From: Sulfodiicoccus acidiphilus
GTDB taxonomy: Archaea; Thermoproteota; Thermoprotei_A; Sulfolobales; Sulfolobaceae
Direction: 5' to 3'
Assembly: GCF_003967175.1 (NCBI RefSeq)
Contig: NZ_AP018553.1
Coordinates: 1,054,001 to 1,118,000 of the forward strand
Length of the DNA stretch: 64,000 nt
Of the stretch, positions 1 to 9,524 are shown piece by piece (positions within the stretch are counted from its first letter, which is position 1; the number at the start of each line of letters is the position of its first letter). A model generated the notes under the pieces. It was not told the origin of the DNA, searched no databases, and saw only the letters and a list, made by a program, of their open reading frames with translations. A program made the translations under genes and the position numbers.

Positions 1-1109
1 CCTGTCCTCACTACGTCCCTCAGGCTGTGAAGTTCGTAATAGGGAGGTCAGAGTTCTACACGGCTTACACCCCATACCAGCCAGAGGTGTCCCAAGGCTT
101 ACTCCAGGCCATGTTCGAGTATCAGAGCTACATGGCCGAGCTCCTAGAAATGGAGGTGGTTAACTCATCTCTTTACGATTGGGGCTCTGCCCTCTCCGAG
201 GCCGTCTTGATGGCACATAGGGTAACGGGAAGGCGAAGAGTTTTGGTCCCTGAGACTATTAATCCCTTTCATTTGCAAGTCTTGAAGACGTGGACCTACG
301 GGAGAGGTGTCGTTGTCGAGCGAATTCCTTTCGACCACAGAGGCCTCTTGTCTATTGAGGCTCTGGAAGCCGAGCTCTCCAAGGGAGAGGTCGCAGCGGT
401 CTACGTGCAGCAACCTAACTTCCTAGGTGTCCTCGAGGAGGAGTTGGAGTCTGTGGTTGAATTGGCGAAAAAGCATGGAGCACTGTCTATAATGGGAGTC
501 AATCCATTGGTGTTAGGCGTGGTGAGGCCACCTGGAGAATATGGGTTCGATGTAGCAGTGGGGGACGGTCAGGAATTAGGGCTCTCCCTAAACTACGGTG
601 GGCCAATGGTCGGATTCTTCGCAGTGAGGTGGGAAGGACGCCTAGTGAGGCAGATGCCTGGTAGGATTGTTGGACTAACTACCGACTCCGAGGGTAGACA
701 GTCCTACGCCCTCGTTCTTCAGACTAGAGAACAGTTCACCAGAAGGGAGAAAGCCACATCCAACATAACCACCAACGAGGCTCTGATGGCCTTAGCTAAC
801 CTAGTGTACCTTAGTCTGCTCGGCCCAAATGGGCTGCGGGAGTTAGATGAGGAGATCATGAGCAGAAGTCACTATGCAGCTAGGAAGTTGCGAGAGGTGG
901 GAGCCTCTTTGCCTTACAGTGGAGAGTTCTTCGAAGAGTTCCTAGTTAGGTTCCCAGCCCGATACAGCAAGGTTAAGGAGAGGATTCGAAGTAGGGGATT
1001 ACACGGCGGACTTCAGCTAGACGAGAACTCTGCCTTATTCTGTGTTACTGAGGTTCACTCCAAGGACAATATAGATAAGATGGTAGAGGCTGTAGCGGAG
1101 GTCATGTGA
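1..1109 (+). CDS. gcvPA: Glycine dehydrogenase (decarboxylating) subunit 1, 5'-truncated
   Basis: N-terminal-type half of the two-subunit P-protein of the glycine cleavage system, which decarboxylates glycine on PLP and passes the aminomethyl group to lipoyl H-protein. The open frame runs off the left edge: codons from position 3 read [10 protein letters not shown] and continue into the family motif [13 protein letters not shown], so the GTG at 27 is an internal codon and not the start. Other family motifs are [11 protein letters not shown] and [10 protein letters not shown]. About 368 codons are present of the usual ~450. The PLP lysine lies in the partner subunit. The stop TGA is followed directly by the ATG of gcvPB, so the two are translationally coupled. 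Confidence 0.95.
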   Translation, partial: CPHYVPQAVKFVIGRSEFYTAYTPYQPEVSQGLLQAMFEYQSYMAELLEMEVVNSSLYDWGSALSEAVLMAHRVTGRRRVLVPETINPFHLQVLKTWTYGRGVVVERIPFDHRGLLSIEALEAELSKGEVAAVYVQQPNFLGVLEEELESVVELAKKHGALSIMGVNPLVLGVVRPPGEYGFDVAVGDGQELGLSLNYGGPMVGFFAVRWEGRLVRQMPGRIVGLTTDSEGRQSYALVLQTREQFTRREKATSNITTNEALMALANLVYLSLLGPNGLRELDEEIMSRSHYAARKLREVGASLPYSGEFFEEFLVRFPARYSKVKERIRSRGLHGGLQLDENSALFCVTEVHSKDNIDKMVEAVAEVM

Positions 1110-2615
1110 ATGTGGAACCAGGCTAGGTGGGAGGAACCCCTCCTTTTTCAGTACAAAGGGAAGAATAGAGTCGGATTAGCCGTTCCACGGGAAGACGTAA
1201 ACGATCGAGTGGAAGTTCCAAGTTCAGTTAAGAGGAGGAATCCCCTGGAGTTACCTGAACTGTCGGAACTAGAGGTCGTAAGGCACTTCATAAGGCTGTC
1301 TCAGATGAGCTACGGAGTCGACGTTGGGATGGTGCCGTTGGGTTCCTGCACAATGAAGTATAACCCGAAAGTTCAGGAGGCCGCATCTAAATTGACGGAG
1401 AACGCTCATCCCCTACAGGACGAGGATACGGTGCAGGGCGTGTTAGAGATGTTGTACGATATGCAGAACTGGCTGGCTGAGATAACTGGAATGGAGCAGT
1501 GCAGCCTACAGGTACCTGCGGGTTCCGCAGGCGAGTTGGCAGGTGTTCTGATGATGAAGAAGTATCACGAGGATAAGGGGGAAACAAGGACGGATATGTT
1601 GGTTGCAGACAGCGCCCACGGCACCAACCCGGCTAGTGCAGCAATGGCCGGCTTCAAGGTAGTTTACGTAAAGACCGATCACAGGGGACTAGTTGACTAC
1701 GGGCTACTCAAGGAGATCGTTGGGCCCTCTACGGCCGGATTCATGCTCACCAATCCAAACACGCTAGGCCTTTTCGAGGAGAACATCTTGGAGATCGCGG
1801 ACACTATACACTCCGTAGATGGAAAGCTCTACTACGACGGTGCTAATTTGAATGGGATAGTTGGAGTCGCTAGGCCTGGAGACATGGGATTCGACATTGT
1901 TCATCTCAACCTACACAAGACCTTCGCGGTGCCTCATGGAGGTGGTGGTCCTGGAGCAGGAGCTATCTGTGCCAAGGGTGATATGGTAGATTACTTACCA
2001 GGTCCTCTTGTGGGACGCGTAGATGGGTCCTACTCCTGGTCTATGGAGCCCCACAGAAGTATAGGTAGAATCGCTACTTTCCACGGTAACGTGGGAAACG
2101 TCGTAAGGTCCTTCGCTTACTTGTTAGGACTAGGTTCGGATGGTGTGAATATGCTAGGTGTCATGAGTACGCTGGCCACTAACTACCTCATGTCTAGGCT
2201 TCAAGACGTGAGGGGACTGCAGCTTCCTTTCCCAGGAAGACCTAGAAAACACGAGGTTGTGTACAGTGTAACCCCCGCGTATAACGAGATAGGTTTGACG
2301 GCCGAGGATGTAGCTAAGGGCCTCTTAGACAGAGGCTTCTACGCCCCCACGATCTACTTCCCTCCTATAGTTCAGGAATCGTTAATGATAGAGGTAACCG
2401 AGACAGAACCCAAGGAGTCCATAGATGAGTTCGCTAGGGCTCTATATGACGTTATGAGGGAGGCCTACTCAGACCTTAAGGCAGTGAAGCAATCACCTAA
2501 GAGGACCTCAGTGTCTAGGTTGGACTACGTTAAGGCTAACCATCCAAGCACCTTCACTCCCACCTTCAGAGTTAAGAGGTTGAGAGAGGAGGGATCTCTT
2601 CAGGTTCTGAAGTAA
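1110..2615 (+). CDS. gcvPB: Glycine dehydrogenase (decarboxylating) subunit 2
   Basis: Catalytic PLP-binding half of the split P-protein. It is full length at 501 residues. The PLP-lysine motif HLNLHKTFAVPHGGGGPG places the Schiff-base lysine at about residue 270. Other conserved stretches are MVPLGSCTMKYNP near the N-terminus and ADSAHGTNPASA, which binds substrate and cofactor. The start ATG abuts the gcvPA stop with no gap, which supports one heterotetrameric enzyme. The next gene is convergent, so the gcvPA-gcvPB unit ends here. H- and T-protein genes are not in the window. Confidence 0.96.
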   Translation: MWNQARWEEPLLFQYKGKNRVGLAVPREDVNDRVEVPSSVKRRNPLELPELSELEVVRHFIRLSQMSYGVDVGMVPLGSCTMKYNPKVQEAASKLTENAHPLQDEDTVQGVLEMLYDMQNWLAEITGMEQCSLQVPAGSAGELAGVLMMKKYHEDKGETRTDMLVADSAHGTNPASAAMAGFKVVYVKTDHRGLVDYGLLKEIVGPSTAGFMLTNPNTLGLFEENILEIADTIHSVDGKLYYDGANLNGIVGVARPGDMGFDIVHLNLHKTFAVPHGGGGPGAGAICAKGDMVDYLPGPLVGRVDGSYSWSMEPHRSIGRIATFHGNVGNVVRSFAYLLGLGSDGVNMLGVMSTLATNYLMSRLQDVRGLQLPFPGRPRKHEVVYSVTPAYNEIGLTAEDVAKGLLDRGFYAPTIYFPPIVQESLMIEVTETEPKESIDEFARALYDVMREAYSDLKAVKQSPKRTSVSRLDYVKANHPSTFTPTFRVKRLREEGSLQVLK

Positions 2616-2629
2616 CTTTCGCTCCTCAT

Positions 2630-3058
2630 TTAGAAGATCCTGTAGAAGATGAGAGAGAGGTAACCGAGGTAAGGAATCGATAATTCGTAGCCTCCAATCG
2701 AGAACGTGACCCCTTGAACTCTACTCAGCGGGATCCCATCAACGGGCTCTAACCTAAGTACGTTATCTGGCTCAGGGTTAGTTATCTCGTCCACTCCTTT
2801 CGTCACGTAGTTATCTCCGTTCTCCTTTACTACCATATGTACTACATATGTTGACGTGTAGGGAGATCGGTAAATTATCACGTCACCTACATGGACATTA
2901 TTGGGAGGACTGTAGAAGACTAAATCTCCGTTCTGATATATTGGGTACATGGAGACACCGTCCACGCTAGCTACTGCGAGAACGTTGGTGAACATGAGAA
3001 AGTAGATTAACAAAAGGACAGCTATTACGGCGATGTCACTCTTCTTCGTCCTCTCCAC
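2630..3058 (-). CDS. Signal peptidase I, archaeal/ER type
   Basis: Membrane-bound type I signal peptidase, which removes signal peptides from exported proteins. At 142 residues it has the archaeal layout: an N-terminal transmembrane segment (about residues 8-30), the nucleophile motif VDGVSMYP (Ser36), a histidine in YVVHMV (His74) where bacterial enzymes have lysine, a conserved Asp region near residue 90 (TKGVDE), and a hydrophobic C-terminal segment. The Ser/His/Asp arrangement is that of Sec11-like enzymes. Its start overlaps the 3' end of the upstream zinc-ribbon gene by 23 nt, so the two are almost certainly cotranscribed. Confidence 0.9.
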   Translation of the reverse strand: MERTKKSDIAVIAVLLLIYFLMFTNVLAVASVDGVSMYPIYQNGDLVFYSPPNNVHVGDVIIYRSPYTSTYVVHMVVKENGDNYVTKGVDEITNPEPDNVLRLEPVDGIPLSRVQGVTFSIGGYELSIPYLGYLSLIFYRIF

Positions 3059-3362
3059 CCTCGTCTCCTAAGTCAAGTTCTATAACATACCCTTCGTCTT
3101 TCTCTTGCTCTCCCGTCTCTATCCTCTTCTTCCCCTTCTTCCCCTCAACTTCAACTCCGCTCCCTCCCGCCTTTATCTTGGAGACTACCCCCTTCCACCT
3201 GTTGCCGCACTTATCACACTCGTACACCCCCATCACTGTAATAGTGATCCTTCCCTGCGCGTCAGGCAGAGGTGAGACCAGTTGCCACGTCTTAGTCGGC
3301 TTGTCAACCTTGTTCCCGCAAGCTGGACATACGTCTTGCGCCTCCTTCCTCTTCTTTGGCAT
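3036..3362 (-). CDS. Zinc-ribbon protein with acidic tail, function unknown
   Basis: A 108-residue soluble protein. A four-cysteine zinc ribbon is visible: CPACG at residues 12-16 and CDKCG at 49-53, separated by a segment likely to form beta strands. The N-terminus is basic (MPKKRKE) and the last 15 or so residues are almost all Asp, Glu and Gly, a pattern seen in nucleic-acid or transcription-associated proteins. I do not recognise a named family. A role in transcription or translation is only a guess from composition. It is the first gene of a two-gene unit with the signal peptidase. A promoter may lie in the 12-nt gap and adjoining coding sequence upstream. Confidence 0.75.
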   Translation of the reverse strand: MPKKRKEAQDVCPACGNKVDKPTKTWQLVSPLPDAQGRITITVMGVYECDKCGNRWKGVVSKIKAGGSGVEVEGKKGKKRIETGEQEKDEGYVIELDLGDEGGEDEEE

Positions 3363-3374
3363 ATTTTGCAGTGC

Positions 3375-3665
3375 CTAGATGGGGTTATAAACTAAGGCGA
3401 GGAGTACCGCGGCTACTAAGAAAGCCGCCCCCGTAGATATGTACGTCTCTTTGCGAACTAAGATAAGTAAATAGAACAACGCATTTAGGAATGCAACTAC
3501 TCCCAATTGCCAAGTGAGGGGAGAGTAAATGTATGACAGGAAAAACGGGCATGTTGCCCAAGCGAGTAGGAAGGCCTTCTTATTACTTAACTTGCCCCGT
3601 GTTACCCACAGATATAGTGGCGTGAGAGCCCCGTAAGCTATGAAAACAACGGGGATGATCCACAT
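3375..3665 (-). CDS. Small integral membrane protein, function unknown
   Basis: About 96 residues with three predicted hydrophobic segments (from MWIIPVVFIAYGAL, then AFLLAWATCPFFL, then a long C-terminal hydrophobic stretch). I chose the internal ATG at 3665 because the alternative start at 3710 would overlap the enolase start codon and leave no room for a promoter. From 3665 the divergent gap is 38 nt, and a T-rich TATA-like element lies about 35 nt upstream on the minus strand. No family recognised. It may be cotranscribed with the downstream zinc-ribbon and signal peptidase genes, which follow within 12 nt. Confidence 0.6.
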   Translation of the reverse strand: MWIIPVVFIAYGALTPLYLWVTRGKLSNKKAFLLAWATCPFFLSYIYSPLTWQLGVVAFLNALFYLLILVRKETYISTGAAFLVAAVLLALVYNPI

Positions 3666-3703
3666 ATTTAGCTCCACTCTCCTCGTATTGGAGTGGGTTA
3701 AAA

Positions 3704-4971
3704 ATGACACTAGATGATTTCTACTCTATAAAGAACGTTGACGGTCTCGAGATAGTTGATTCGAGAGGAAACCCTACTATAAGGGTCTTTGTGAGGACAG
3801 TAGGTGGAATTGCTGCATACGGCGATGCGCCCGCCGGAGCCTCTAAGGGAAGTAGAGAGGCTATAGAGGTGCGGGACCCAGACAGGGTGGGAGGTATGGG
3901 AGTTGAGAGAGCTGTAAAGAACGTGAGGGATTACGTTTATCCTGCAATCAGGGGCATGGATGTGCGCGACCAACTCGCGATAGACCACACCTTAATTCAG
4001 CTTGACGGTACTCCTAACAAGTCTAAGATAGGAGGGAACGTTACAATAGCCACTTCTATTGCAGTAGCAAAAGTAGCCGCCAAGGCCCAGGGAGTAGAGC
4101 TCTTCAATTACATAGGAGGTTCCTCAGCTAATCTAATTCCGGTACCCCTCCTTAACGTAATAAATGGAGGCCTTCATGGAGGGAATAAACTGAAGGTTCA
4201 AGAGTTCATCTTGATCCCAGCGGGGTTCGGGGAGTTTTCCGAGTCTTTGATAGCCAGCGTAGAAATATACAGGAAACTGAAACAGGTAATAATTTCGAAG
4301 TATGGTAAGATATATAGTGGTCTCGGAGACGAAGGAGGTTATTCTCCCCCTTGGAGTCCGTGGACCAGGCCCTGGAACTCCTTTCTTCAACTATAGAGGA
4401 GCTCGGGTTCAAAGGAAAAGTATCGCTTGGAATAGATGCTGCTGCCACTGACTTTTTCAATACTTCCACTGAAAAGTATGAGATAGATGGTAGGGCGTTA
4501 TCGCCAGGAGAGCTCTTAGACTTCTACATCGAACTGGCCTCAAAATATGATTTAGTTTACATGGAGGATCCTTTTAACGAGAACGATCTGCAGAGCTTTG
4601 CCGAGCTCAACTCGAAAGTGCAAAATATGGTGATAGTGGGAGACGACTTGTACACCACCAACGTCGAGTACCTCAGGAAGGGGTTGAGACTCAGGGCTAC
4701 TGGGGGTGTGATAGTTAAACCTAACCAGGTCGGAACACTGTCAGAGACCTATCAGTTCTGCAAGGAGGCTCTGGATGGTTTCAACAAAATAGTAGTTAGC
4801 CATAGAAGTGGGGAGACCGAGGACAGTTTCGTGGCAGACTTAGCGGTAGGGCTCTCGGCTCACTTCGTGAAGACCGGGGCCCCAGCTAGGGGGGAGAGAA
4901 CCTCAAAGTACAACAGACTCCTTGAGATCGAAAAAATCCATCACTTGAGGTATAGGGGGAAGTCCGCTTAG
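3704..4971 (+). CDS. eno: Enolase, interrupted by one -1 frameshift
   Basis: Enolase (2-phosphoglycerate to phosphoenolpyruvate), a glycolytic and gluconeogenic enzyme. The frame opens at the ATG at 3704 and reads through GDAPAGASKGS and GDEGGYSPP, then runs out of frame at a run of five C (4346-4350) to a stop at 4396. The second half continues in the -1 frame as LESVDQALELL, with MEDPFNEND, VVKPNQVGTLSE (catalytic lysine) and SHRSGETEDSF. Adding one C restores a normal protein of about 422 residues. Both halves are well conserved, so this is more likely a sequencing error than a dead gene. The gene is convergent with the next, overlapping it by 4 nt. Confidence 0.93.
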
Positions 4972-5219
4972 GGAATCAATATTCCTATTACAACTAGTGC
5001 TACGCCTAGTATCGCAAGAAAGAAGAGGAATTCTTTTGTTGTCATAGATGGTATAGCTCTGAAAGCCTTTACGGCGCCGAAGACGAGAAAGCCTAAGAAC
5101 AACGCGAAGACTATCCCAAGCCCTACGAGTACGAGGACGTCGGATACTCCAGAAACAGACGATATGTGCAGCATTTTCCCTATCTGGGAGATAGTAGTAC
5201 TGAGTGTCGATATGCTCAA
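4968..5219 (-). CDS. Two-TM small membrane protein beside the cdv operon
   Basis: 83 residues (or 68 if it starts at the internal MLHISSV). Two strong hydrophobic helices are separated by a short basic and polar loop: VLVLVGLGIVFALFLGFLVF, then FLFFLAILGVALVVIGILI. No catalytic motif and no recognised family. Its 3' end overlaps the enolase stop by 4 nt. It is divergent from cdvA across about 170 nt that hold both promoters. A link to cell division is suggested only by position. Confidence 0.6.
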   Translation of the reverse strand: MSISTLSTTISQIGKMLHISSVSGVSDVLVLVGLGIVFALFLGFLVFGAVKAFRAIPSMTTKEFLFFLAILGVALVVIGILIP

Positions 5220-5340
5220 GCTATCACAGAAATTAGTTTCTCCCGTTGCAAACCTTATAACGGTTGAGGTGAATCCTCCTTGCCTTGTGATGAAGGTTAA
5301 AAGCGCCTAACTGTGAGGAGACTCCGCTGGCTGAAGGGTG

Positions 5341-5390
5341 TAAGTACTTATAAGGCTTTCACGTGTAACTGAATTTTTCGAGGAGTGTTA
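5341..5390 (+). promoter_or_regulatory. cdvA promoter with 10-bp palindrome at the TATA box
   Basis: A perfect palindrome TAAGTACTTA (5341-5350) overlaps the TATA-like CTTATAAGG (5347-5355). With the usual ~25-nt spacing, transcription would start near 5378, giving a ~12-nt leader that carries GAGGAG just before the cdvA ATG at 5391. The palindrome is a plausible operator. Cell-cycle repression of cdvA by an RHH factor (aCcr1) is known in Sulfolobales, but whether this palindrome is its site here is inference. Confidence 0.5.
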
Positions 5391-6101
5391 ATGCCGCTTT
5401 CCCAAGATATATTGGTAAGGTATGTTGGAAGGAAGGTTAAAGATGTTTACGGAAGGGATTTCGGTTACCTCATTCACGTTTACAGCGAAATAGATGGCCA
5501 AGTAACTGGAGTGGAGATAGTCAATGGCTCTGTGTTTCAGACCATAGACCCTGCTAGGTTTAAGGTGGAGGGGGAGTCACTTTACGTTCTTCCCGAGTGG
5601 AAGGCTGAGGCCATGAGGGTCGTCGGACTTCTAGATAAGATAAGGAAGAGGCAGAAGGCGCTGGAGGAGCTTTATAGCAAAGGGGAGATAAATAAGTCCA
5701 TGTACGACGACATGAAAAGGAAGCTGGACTCAGAGGCCATAAAACTAAAGGAAGATCATATGAGGATCAGAAATAAGCTGAGGGGAAGATTGAACGAGAT
5801 CGAAGATCAGTTAGTCCAAATCGATAAAGCGATGACAGCGGTGAAGGTTAGCTACATAGCATCGGAGACCCCAGAGGAACAGTACAAGAGCTCCGTCGAG
5901 GTCCTGAGACAGGGGAGGGAGAGCTACGGTCTTGAGAAGGACGACATAAAGAAGACTCTGGATAGGCTTGATTCTCAGGATAAGGAGCCCGTGGAAATAA
6001 AGCCCTCACCAATAGCAGTCCCCAGCGAACCCAAAAAAGAGGAGCAATCGATACAACTACCTTTCCCTATTAAAGTTGTAAATAACACCAACACGCTCTG
6101 A
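5391..6101 (+). CDS. cdvA: Cell division protein CdvA
   Basis: Membrane- and DNA-associated scaffold of the archaeal Cdv division machinery, which recruits ESCRT-III (CdvB) to mid-cell. The N-terminal ~75 residues form a PRC-barrel-like beta domain (VRYVGRKVKDVYGRDFG). A long coiled coil follows (KIRKRQKALEELYSKGEI onward), then a flexible proline-rich tail. The tail ends in LPFPIKVV, which fits the CdvA motif (E3B) that binds the CdvB winged-helix domain. I chose the ATG at 5391 over the GTG at 5385 because GAGGAG sits just upstream at 5380-5385. First gene of the cdvABC operon; the gap to cdvB is 9 nt. Confidence 0.95.
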   Translation: MPLSQDILVRYVGRKVKDVYGRDFGYLIHVYSEIDGQVTGVEIVNGSVFQTIDPARFKVEGESLYVLPEWKAEAMRVVGLLDKIRKRQKALEELYSKGEINKSMYDDMKRKLDSEAIKLKEDHMRIRNKLRGRLNEIEDQLVQIDKAMTAVKVSYIASETPEEQYKSSVEVLRQGRESYGLEKDDIKKTLDRLDSQDKEPVEIKPSPIAVPSEPKKEEQSIQLPFPIKVVNNTNTL

Positions 6102-6110
6102 GGGGTTTTC

Positions 6111-6881
6111 ATGCCTGTATTGGACAAGTTTCCCTTCATTAAGAGGGGGAACTCTAAGAAGGCCCAGTTGGGGCTCCTTCTGGAGGAGATCTCAGTTAGG
6201 TTGAAGGATCAGCAGATGAAGCTGGACGAGGCCATGCGTAGACTTAAGGATAGAGACAAGGAGCTCTTCGACCGGGTCGTCAGGTCCCAGATGGAGTCAG
6301 ACGTGGCCAAGGCCGCCATATACGCCGAGGAGATCTCCGACATAAGGAAGATGTTGAAGATCATATACACAGCATCCTTAGCTATTGAGAAGGTTCGTCT
6401 TAAGTTGGAGACGGTGCAGGAGTTGCAGGGACTGTCACTTGTATTGCTCCCCGTGCTTAAGATATTGGGTGGATTGAAGGAGCAAGTAAAGGGCATTGCG
6501 CCCGACGTAGCTGTGGCCTTAGACTCTATCACTAGTAGTGTTAACAGCATAGCTGTGGAGACAGGTATACTAAACGAGAAGGCAGTAGTCCCAGCAATTG
6601 TGGACGAGCAAGCGAAGAAGATTCTAGACGAAGCACAGAAAATGGCCGAGAATAAGTTGAAAGAATCTCTGCCAGCACTCCCCCAGCCACCCTCCGAACC
6701 TCCAAAGGTTAAGACATCAACTAAGAAGTTCGGCGAAGAGGACCTTCTAAATTACGTAAGTAGAACTAACGGCTTCATTGATGTGGAACATGTAAGTAAG
6801 ATCTACGGGGTCGATAAGGAAGAAGTAATGGAGCTCTTGAGGTTACTAGCTAGAAAGGGAGTGATAGTGCTAGAGGAGTGA
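6111..6881 (+). CDS. cdvB: ESCRT-III-like division protein CdvB
   Basis: Polymer-forming ESCRT-III homologue that constricts the division neck. The N-terminal ~165 residues are charged helices typical of the ESCRT-III core. A proline-rich linker at about residues 185-200 ([12 protein letters not shown]) matches the MIM2-type motif that binds the MIT domain of CdvC. The last ~50 residues ([18 protein letters not shown] and on) form a winged helix that binds the CdvA tail. This winged helix marks it as CdvB rather than one of the shorter paralogues. Translation starts at an ATG preceded by GAGGGG. It lies 12 nt upstream of cdvC. Confidence 0.95.
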   Translation: MPVLDKFPFIKRGNSKKAQLGLLLEEISVRLKDQQMKLDEAMRRLKDRDKELFDRVVRSQMESDVAKAAIYAEEISDIRKMLKIIYTASLAIEKVRLKLETVQELQGLSLVLLPVLKILGGLKEQVKGIAPDVAVALDSITSSVNSIAVETGILNEKAVVPAIVDEQAKKILDEAQKMAENKLKESLPALPQPPSEPPKVKTSTKKFGEEDLLNYVSRTNGFIDVEHVSKIYGVDKEEVMELLRLLARKGVIVLEE

Positions 6882-6893
6882 GGGGCCAATAGG

Positions 6894-8000
6894 TTGAGCG
6901 GGCAAGTGATGTTAGAGGAGATGGCGAGAAAGTATGCCATAGAGGCAGTCAAGACAGATAAAAGTGGAAAAAGGGAGGAGGCGATAGGCTACTATCAGAA
7001 GGCCATAGAAGTCCTAACTCAACTCATATCGCTATACCCTGATTCGGTTGCTAAACATGCCTACGAGCAGATGGTTGCGGAATATAGAAAGAGAATAATG
7101 CACTTGAAGGAATTTGCGACTGACCCCGAAGGAGGGAATGATAAGGTAGAGGAAGAGGTTATAATAAAGGAGAAGCCCAAGGTCACCTTTAAGGACATAG
7201 TCGGTCTGGAGGATGTGAAGGAGGCGTTGAGGGAGAGCATAGTTTATCCCTCCAAGAGGCCTGACCTTTTCCCACTGGGCTGGCCACGTGGTATACTAAT
7301 GTACGGTCCCCCAGGGTGTGGGAAAACCATGATCGCCGCTGCAGTTGCGAACGAAATCGAAATGGAATTCCTCCATGTTGACGCGGCCAGTATAATGTCG
7401 AAATGGTTAGGGGAGGCCGAGAAGAATGTTTCAAAGATATTTAAGAAAGCAAGGGAGATCTCTAAGTCAGAGAAAAAGCCAGTCGTTATATTCATAGACG
7501 AGATCGACGCTCTATTAGGAACTTTCGCCTCGGAGAATGGTGGGGAGGCTAGGGTGAGGAATCAGTTTTTAGGGGAGATGGATGGCATGCTAGACAAGAG
7601 CGAGACGTACAGCGTTTACGTGATTGGTGCCACCAACAAACCTTGGAGGTTAGACGAACCTTTCCTGAGGAGGTTCCAGAAGAGAATATACGTCAGACCA
7701 CCAGACTACCAACAGAGACTTTCGCTCCTCTCCTTCTATGCGTCCAAGATAAAGATGGAGGGGGTGGATCTCCAAGAGTTAGCTAAACAGACCGAAGGCT
7801 ATGTGGCAAGTGACATTAGGGACATAGTGCAAGCAGTTCACATAAAGGTGGTGAAGGAGATGTTTAAGAACGGACTTTCGGAACCACGGGCAGTAAGAAT
7901 GGAGGACTTTATGGAGGTATTGAGGGACAGGAAACCTAGCGTCAATCAGGAGCTAATAAAGATCTACGAAGCTTGGCACGAAAAATTCAAAGCACTCTAA
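6894..8000 (+). CDS. cdvC: Vps4-like AAA ATPase CdvC
   Basis: AAA+ ATPase that remodels or disassembles ESCRT-III polymers during division. The N-terminal ~75 residues are an MIT domain ([20 protein letters not shown]). The AAA core carries Walker A GPPGCGKT (about residues 138-145), Walker B VIFIDEID (D202/E203), and the arginine-finger region [10 protein letters not shown]. The C-terminus [13 protein letters not shown] is typical of CdvC. Start TTG at 6894 gives [10 protein letters not shown]; the homologous N-terminus and the preceding GAGGGG support it, though the ATG five codons later is possible. Third gene of the operon. Confidence 0.96.
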   Translation: MSGQVMLEEMARKYAIEAVKTDKSGKREEAIGYYQKAIEVLTQLISLYPDSVAKHAYEQMVAEYRKRIMHLKEFATDPEGGNDKVEEEVIIKEKPKVTFKDIVGLEDVKEALRESIVYPSKRPDLFPLGWPRGILMYGPPGCGKTMIAAAVANEIEMEFLHVDAASIMSKWLGEAEKNVSKIFKKAREISKSEKKPVVIFIDEIDALLGTFASENGGEARVRNQFLGEMDGMLDKSETYSVYVIGATNKPWRLDEPFLRRFQKRIYVRPPDYQQRLSLLSFYASKIKMEGVDLQELAKQTEGYVASDIRDIVQAVHIKVVKEMFKNGLSEPRAVRMEDFMEVLRDRKPSVNQELIKIYEAWHEKFKAL

Positions 8001-8102
8001 GGTCAGATACCCCAGGTTTTACCTCACAGATCGGTTGGCATGTCTCACGTCATCCCTTGATTTCAAATGTTTGTCCTCAAGTCACTTTATTGTTTTCGGG
8101 CT

Positions 8103-8378
8103 TCAATCCATCTTTTTCCTTAACGAAAGTAAAACGTAAGTTCCTCCCGGTAACCTCCTTCTCACGGTGATTGGAAGTACTCCTCTGTCTAGCTCAGCCT
8201 CAGCGATGGAGAGAAGGTCCTTAGAGGGGAGGGACTCCACATCGATGAGAGGAACTGCACCCATGGATATTTGAAGCGCTCTGGCCCCTATAATTCTGGC
8301 CCTTTCGTACCTAGTGAGACTGTCCTTCCAGACGTTAATGTAGAAGTTCTTGAACTCCAGCTCCCTGTTTGTTGACAC
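8103..8378 (-). CDS. rpoK: DNA-directed RNA polymerase subunit Rpo6 (RpoK)
   Basis: Small RNA polymerase subunit (omega/RPB6 orthologue) that stabilises the clamp and the assembly of the largest subunit. The core signature [20 protein letters not shown] is followed by [13 protein letters not shown], both diagnostic of the family. At 91 residues the length is normal for Sulfolobales. The gene is convergent with cdvC across about 100 nt and lies 30 nt downstream of the aminotransferase gene on the same strand. It may be read through from that operon or from its own promoter. Confidence 0.93.
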   Translation of the reverse strand: MSTNRELEFKNFYINVWKDSLTRYERARIIGARALQISMGAVPLIDVESLPSKDLLSIAEAELDRGVLPITVRRRLPGGTYVLLSLRKKMD

Positions 8379-8408
8379 GAGGAGGCTGTCCCTTCCCTAC
8401 TTTAAAAG

Positions 8409-9524
8409 TTAATCCCACGTTACTTCTTCTTCTAGGAAGCTAGGCAATCTGCAGTCCTCCAAGCTTCTGAGGTCTCCCTCCACTTTCAATATCTCAGATA
8501 AAGCTCTTATTAGTTTGGTTAGCGCCCTCCAATCTACTACCCCCATCGTACCTATTCTGATCAGTTTCTCCGAGTTCTCTCCAATTCCCTTGGAAACCTC
8601 TATTCCCCTAGCCTTCAGGCCCTTTACTAGCATGGAGGAGTTGACTCCTCCAGTATAGGCGGCGACCACGGTGTTGGAGAAGTCCTCCTCGTCTCCAACC
8701 GGCGAGATTCCGATACTCTCCAGCTTTTTCCTGAGAAGTTTTGCGCAGACTTCGTGTCTCTTCCACCTCTGCTCTAACCCCTCCTTAGCTAGAAGCTCCG
8801 CGGCTCTCAAGGAAGCGTAGAACGCTCCCACTGCAGCCGTGTAGGGCGTCTCTCCCTTCTCTTGGAACCTAAGGTAATTAGAGAGATCTAGGTAGTTGGG
8901 CACGTCCCCCTGAGGTCTAGGACTCTCAGAGAGCGCTACGAACGCCAGCCCAGGTACTGATGCCAGGGCTTTCTGGCTGCAGGAGGCTACTGCGTCCACT
9001 TTCCAGCTTCTCATTCTCAAGGGGTGGGCTGCGAACCCTGATACGGAATCCACGAGGAACTTCATTCCCATTCCTTTAACCTTCTTGGAGACCTCGTCCA
9101 AGTCCCTTATTGCCACTCCAGAGCTCGTCTCGTTGTGGACTACCGCCACGGCGTCGGCGTCCCTGTGCTTATCGAGGACCTGCTCAACTTGCGCTGGTTT
9201 TGGTCTACTTCCGAAGGGAATTGTGACTTCCACAACCTCACAGCCTCTTCTCTTTAGAGAGTCTACCAGCCTCCTCCCGAACTCACCGTACTGGAAAGCT
9301 ACTACCTTCTCACCCCTGTCCATTGCAGAGTAGACCATGCTTTCTACTCCCAACGTCCCGGAACCTGAGAGGAGCGCTACGTGATCCGTTTCGAAGAAGC
9401 CGGACATCAATTCCTCCAACTTTTTCACTACCTCCTTGAATTCCTCCGATCTGTGGTTAACTACCTTAGACGCCTCTGTGGCTACCGTCTTGGGTACGTT
9501 AACAGGACCTGGAACTAGAATCAA
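8409..9524 (-). CDS. Class V aminotransferase (serine/alanine-glyoxylate type)
   Basis: PLP-dependent aminotransferase of fold type I, 371 residues. The cofactor lysine is K185 in ASCSQKALASVPG. The aspartate motif is FLVDSVSGFA and the N-terminal substrate region is PGPVNVPKTV, as in serine-pyruvate and alanine-glyoxylate enzymes. The start overlaps the serA stop by 4 nt (ATGA), so the two are coupled. With a phosphoglycerate dehydrogenase upstream and no canonical SerC seen, a likely role is transamination in serine synthesis (phosphohydroxypyruvate to phosphoserine). Serine-glyoxylate exchange is also possible. The family is certain; the substrate is inferred. Confidence 0.88.
   Translation of the reverse strand: MILVPGPVNVPKTVATEASKVVNHRSEEFKEVVKKLEELMSGFFETDHVALLSGSGTLGVESMVYSAMDRGEKVVAFQYGEFGRRLVDSLKRRGCEVVEVTIPFGSRPKPAQVEQVLDKHRDADAVAVVHNETSSGVAIRDLDEVSKKVKGMGMKFLVDSVSGFAAHPLRMRSWKVDAVASCSQKALASVPGLAFVALSESPRPQGDVPNYLDLSNYLRFQEKGETPYTAAVGAFYASLRAAELLAKEGLEQRWKRHEVCAKLLRKKLESIGISPVGDEEDFSNTVVAAYTGGVNSSMLVKGLKARGIEVSKGIGENSEKLIRIGTMGVVDWRALTKLIRALSEILKVEGDLRSLEDCRLPSFLEEEVTWD

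Noticed and set aside
4341-4360. Programmed -1 frameshifting in enolase
   Set aside because: The run of five C gives poor re-pairing for simultaneous slippage (first-position mismatch in the P site), and three other genes show the same one-base deficit. Sequencing error is simpler.
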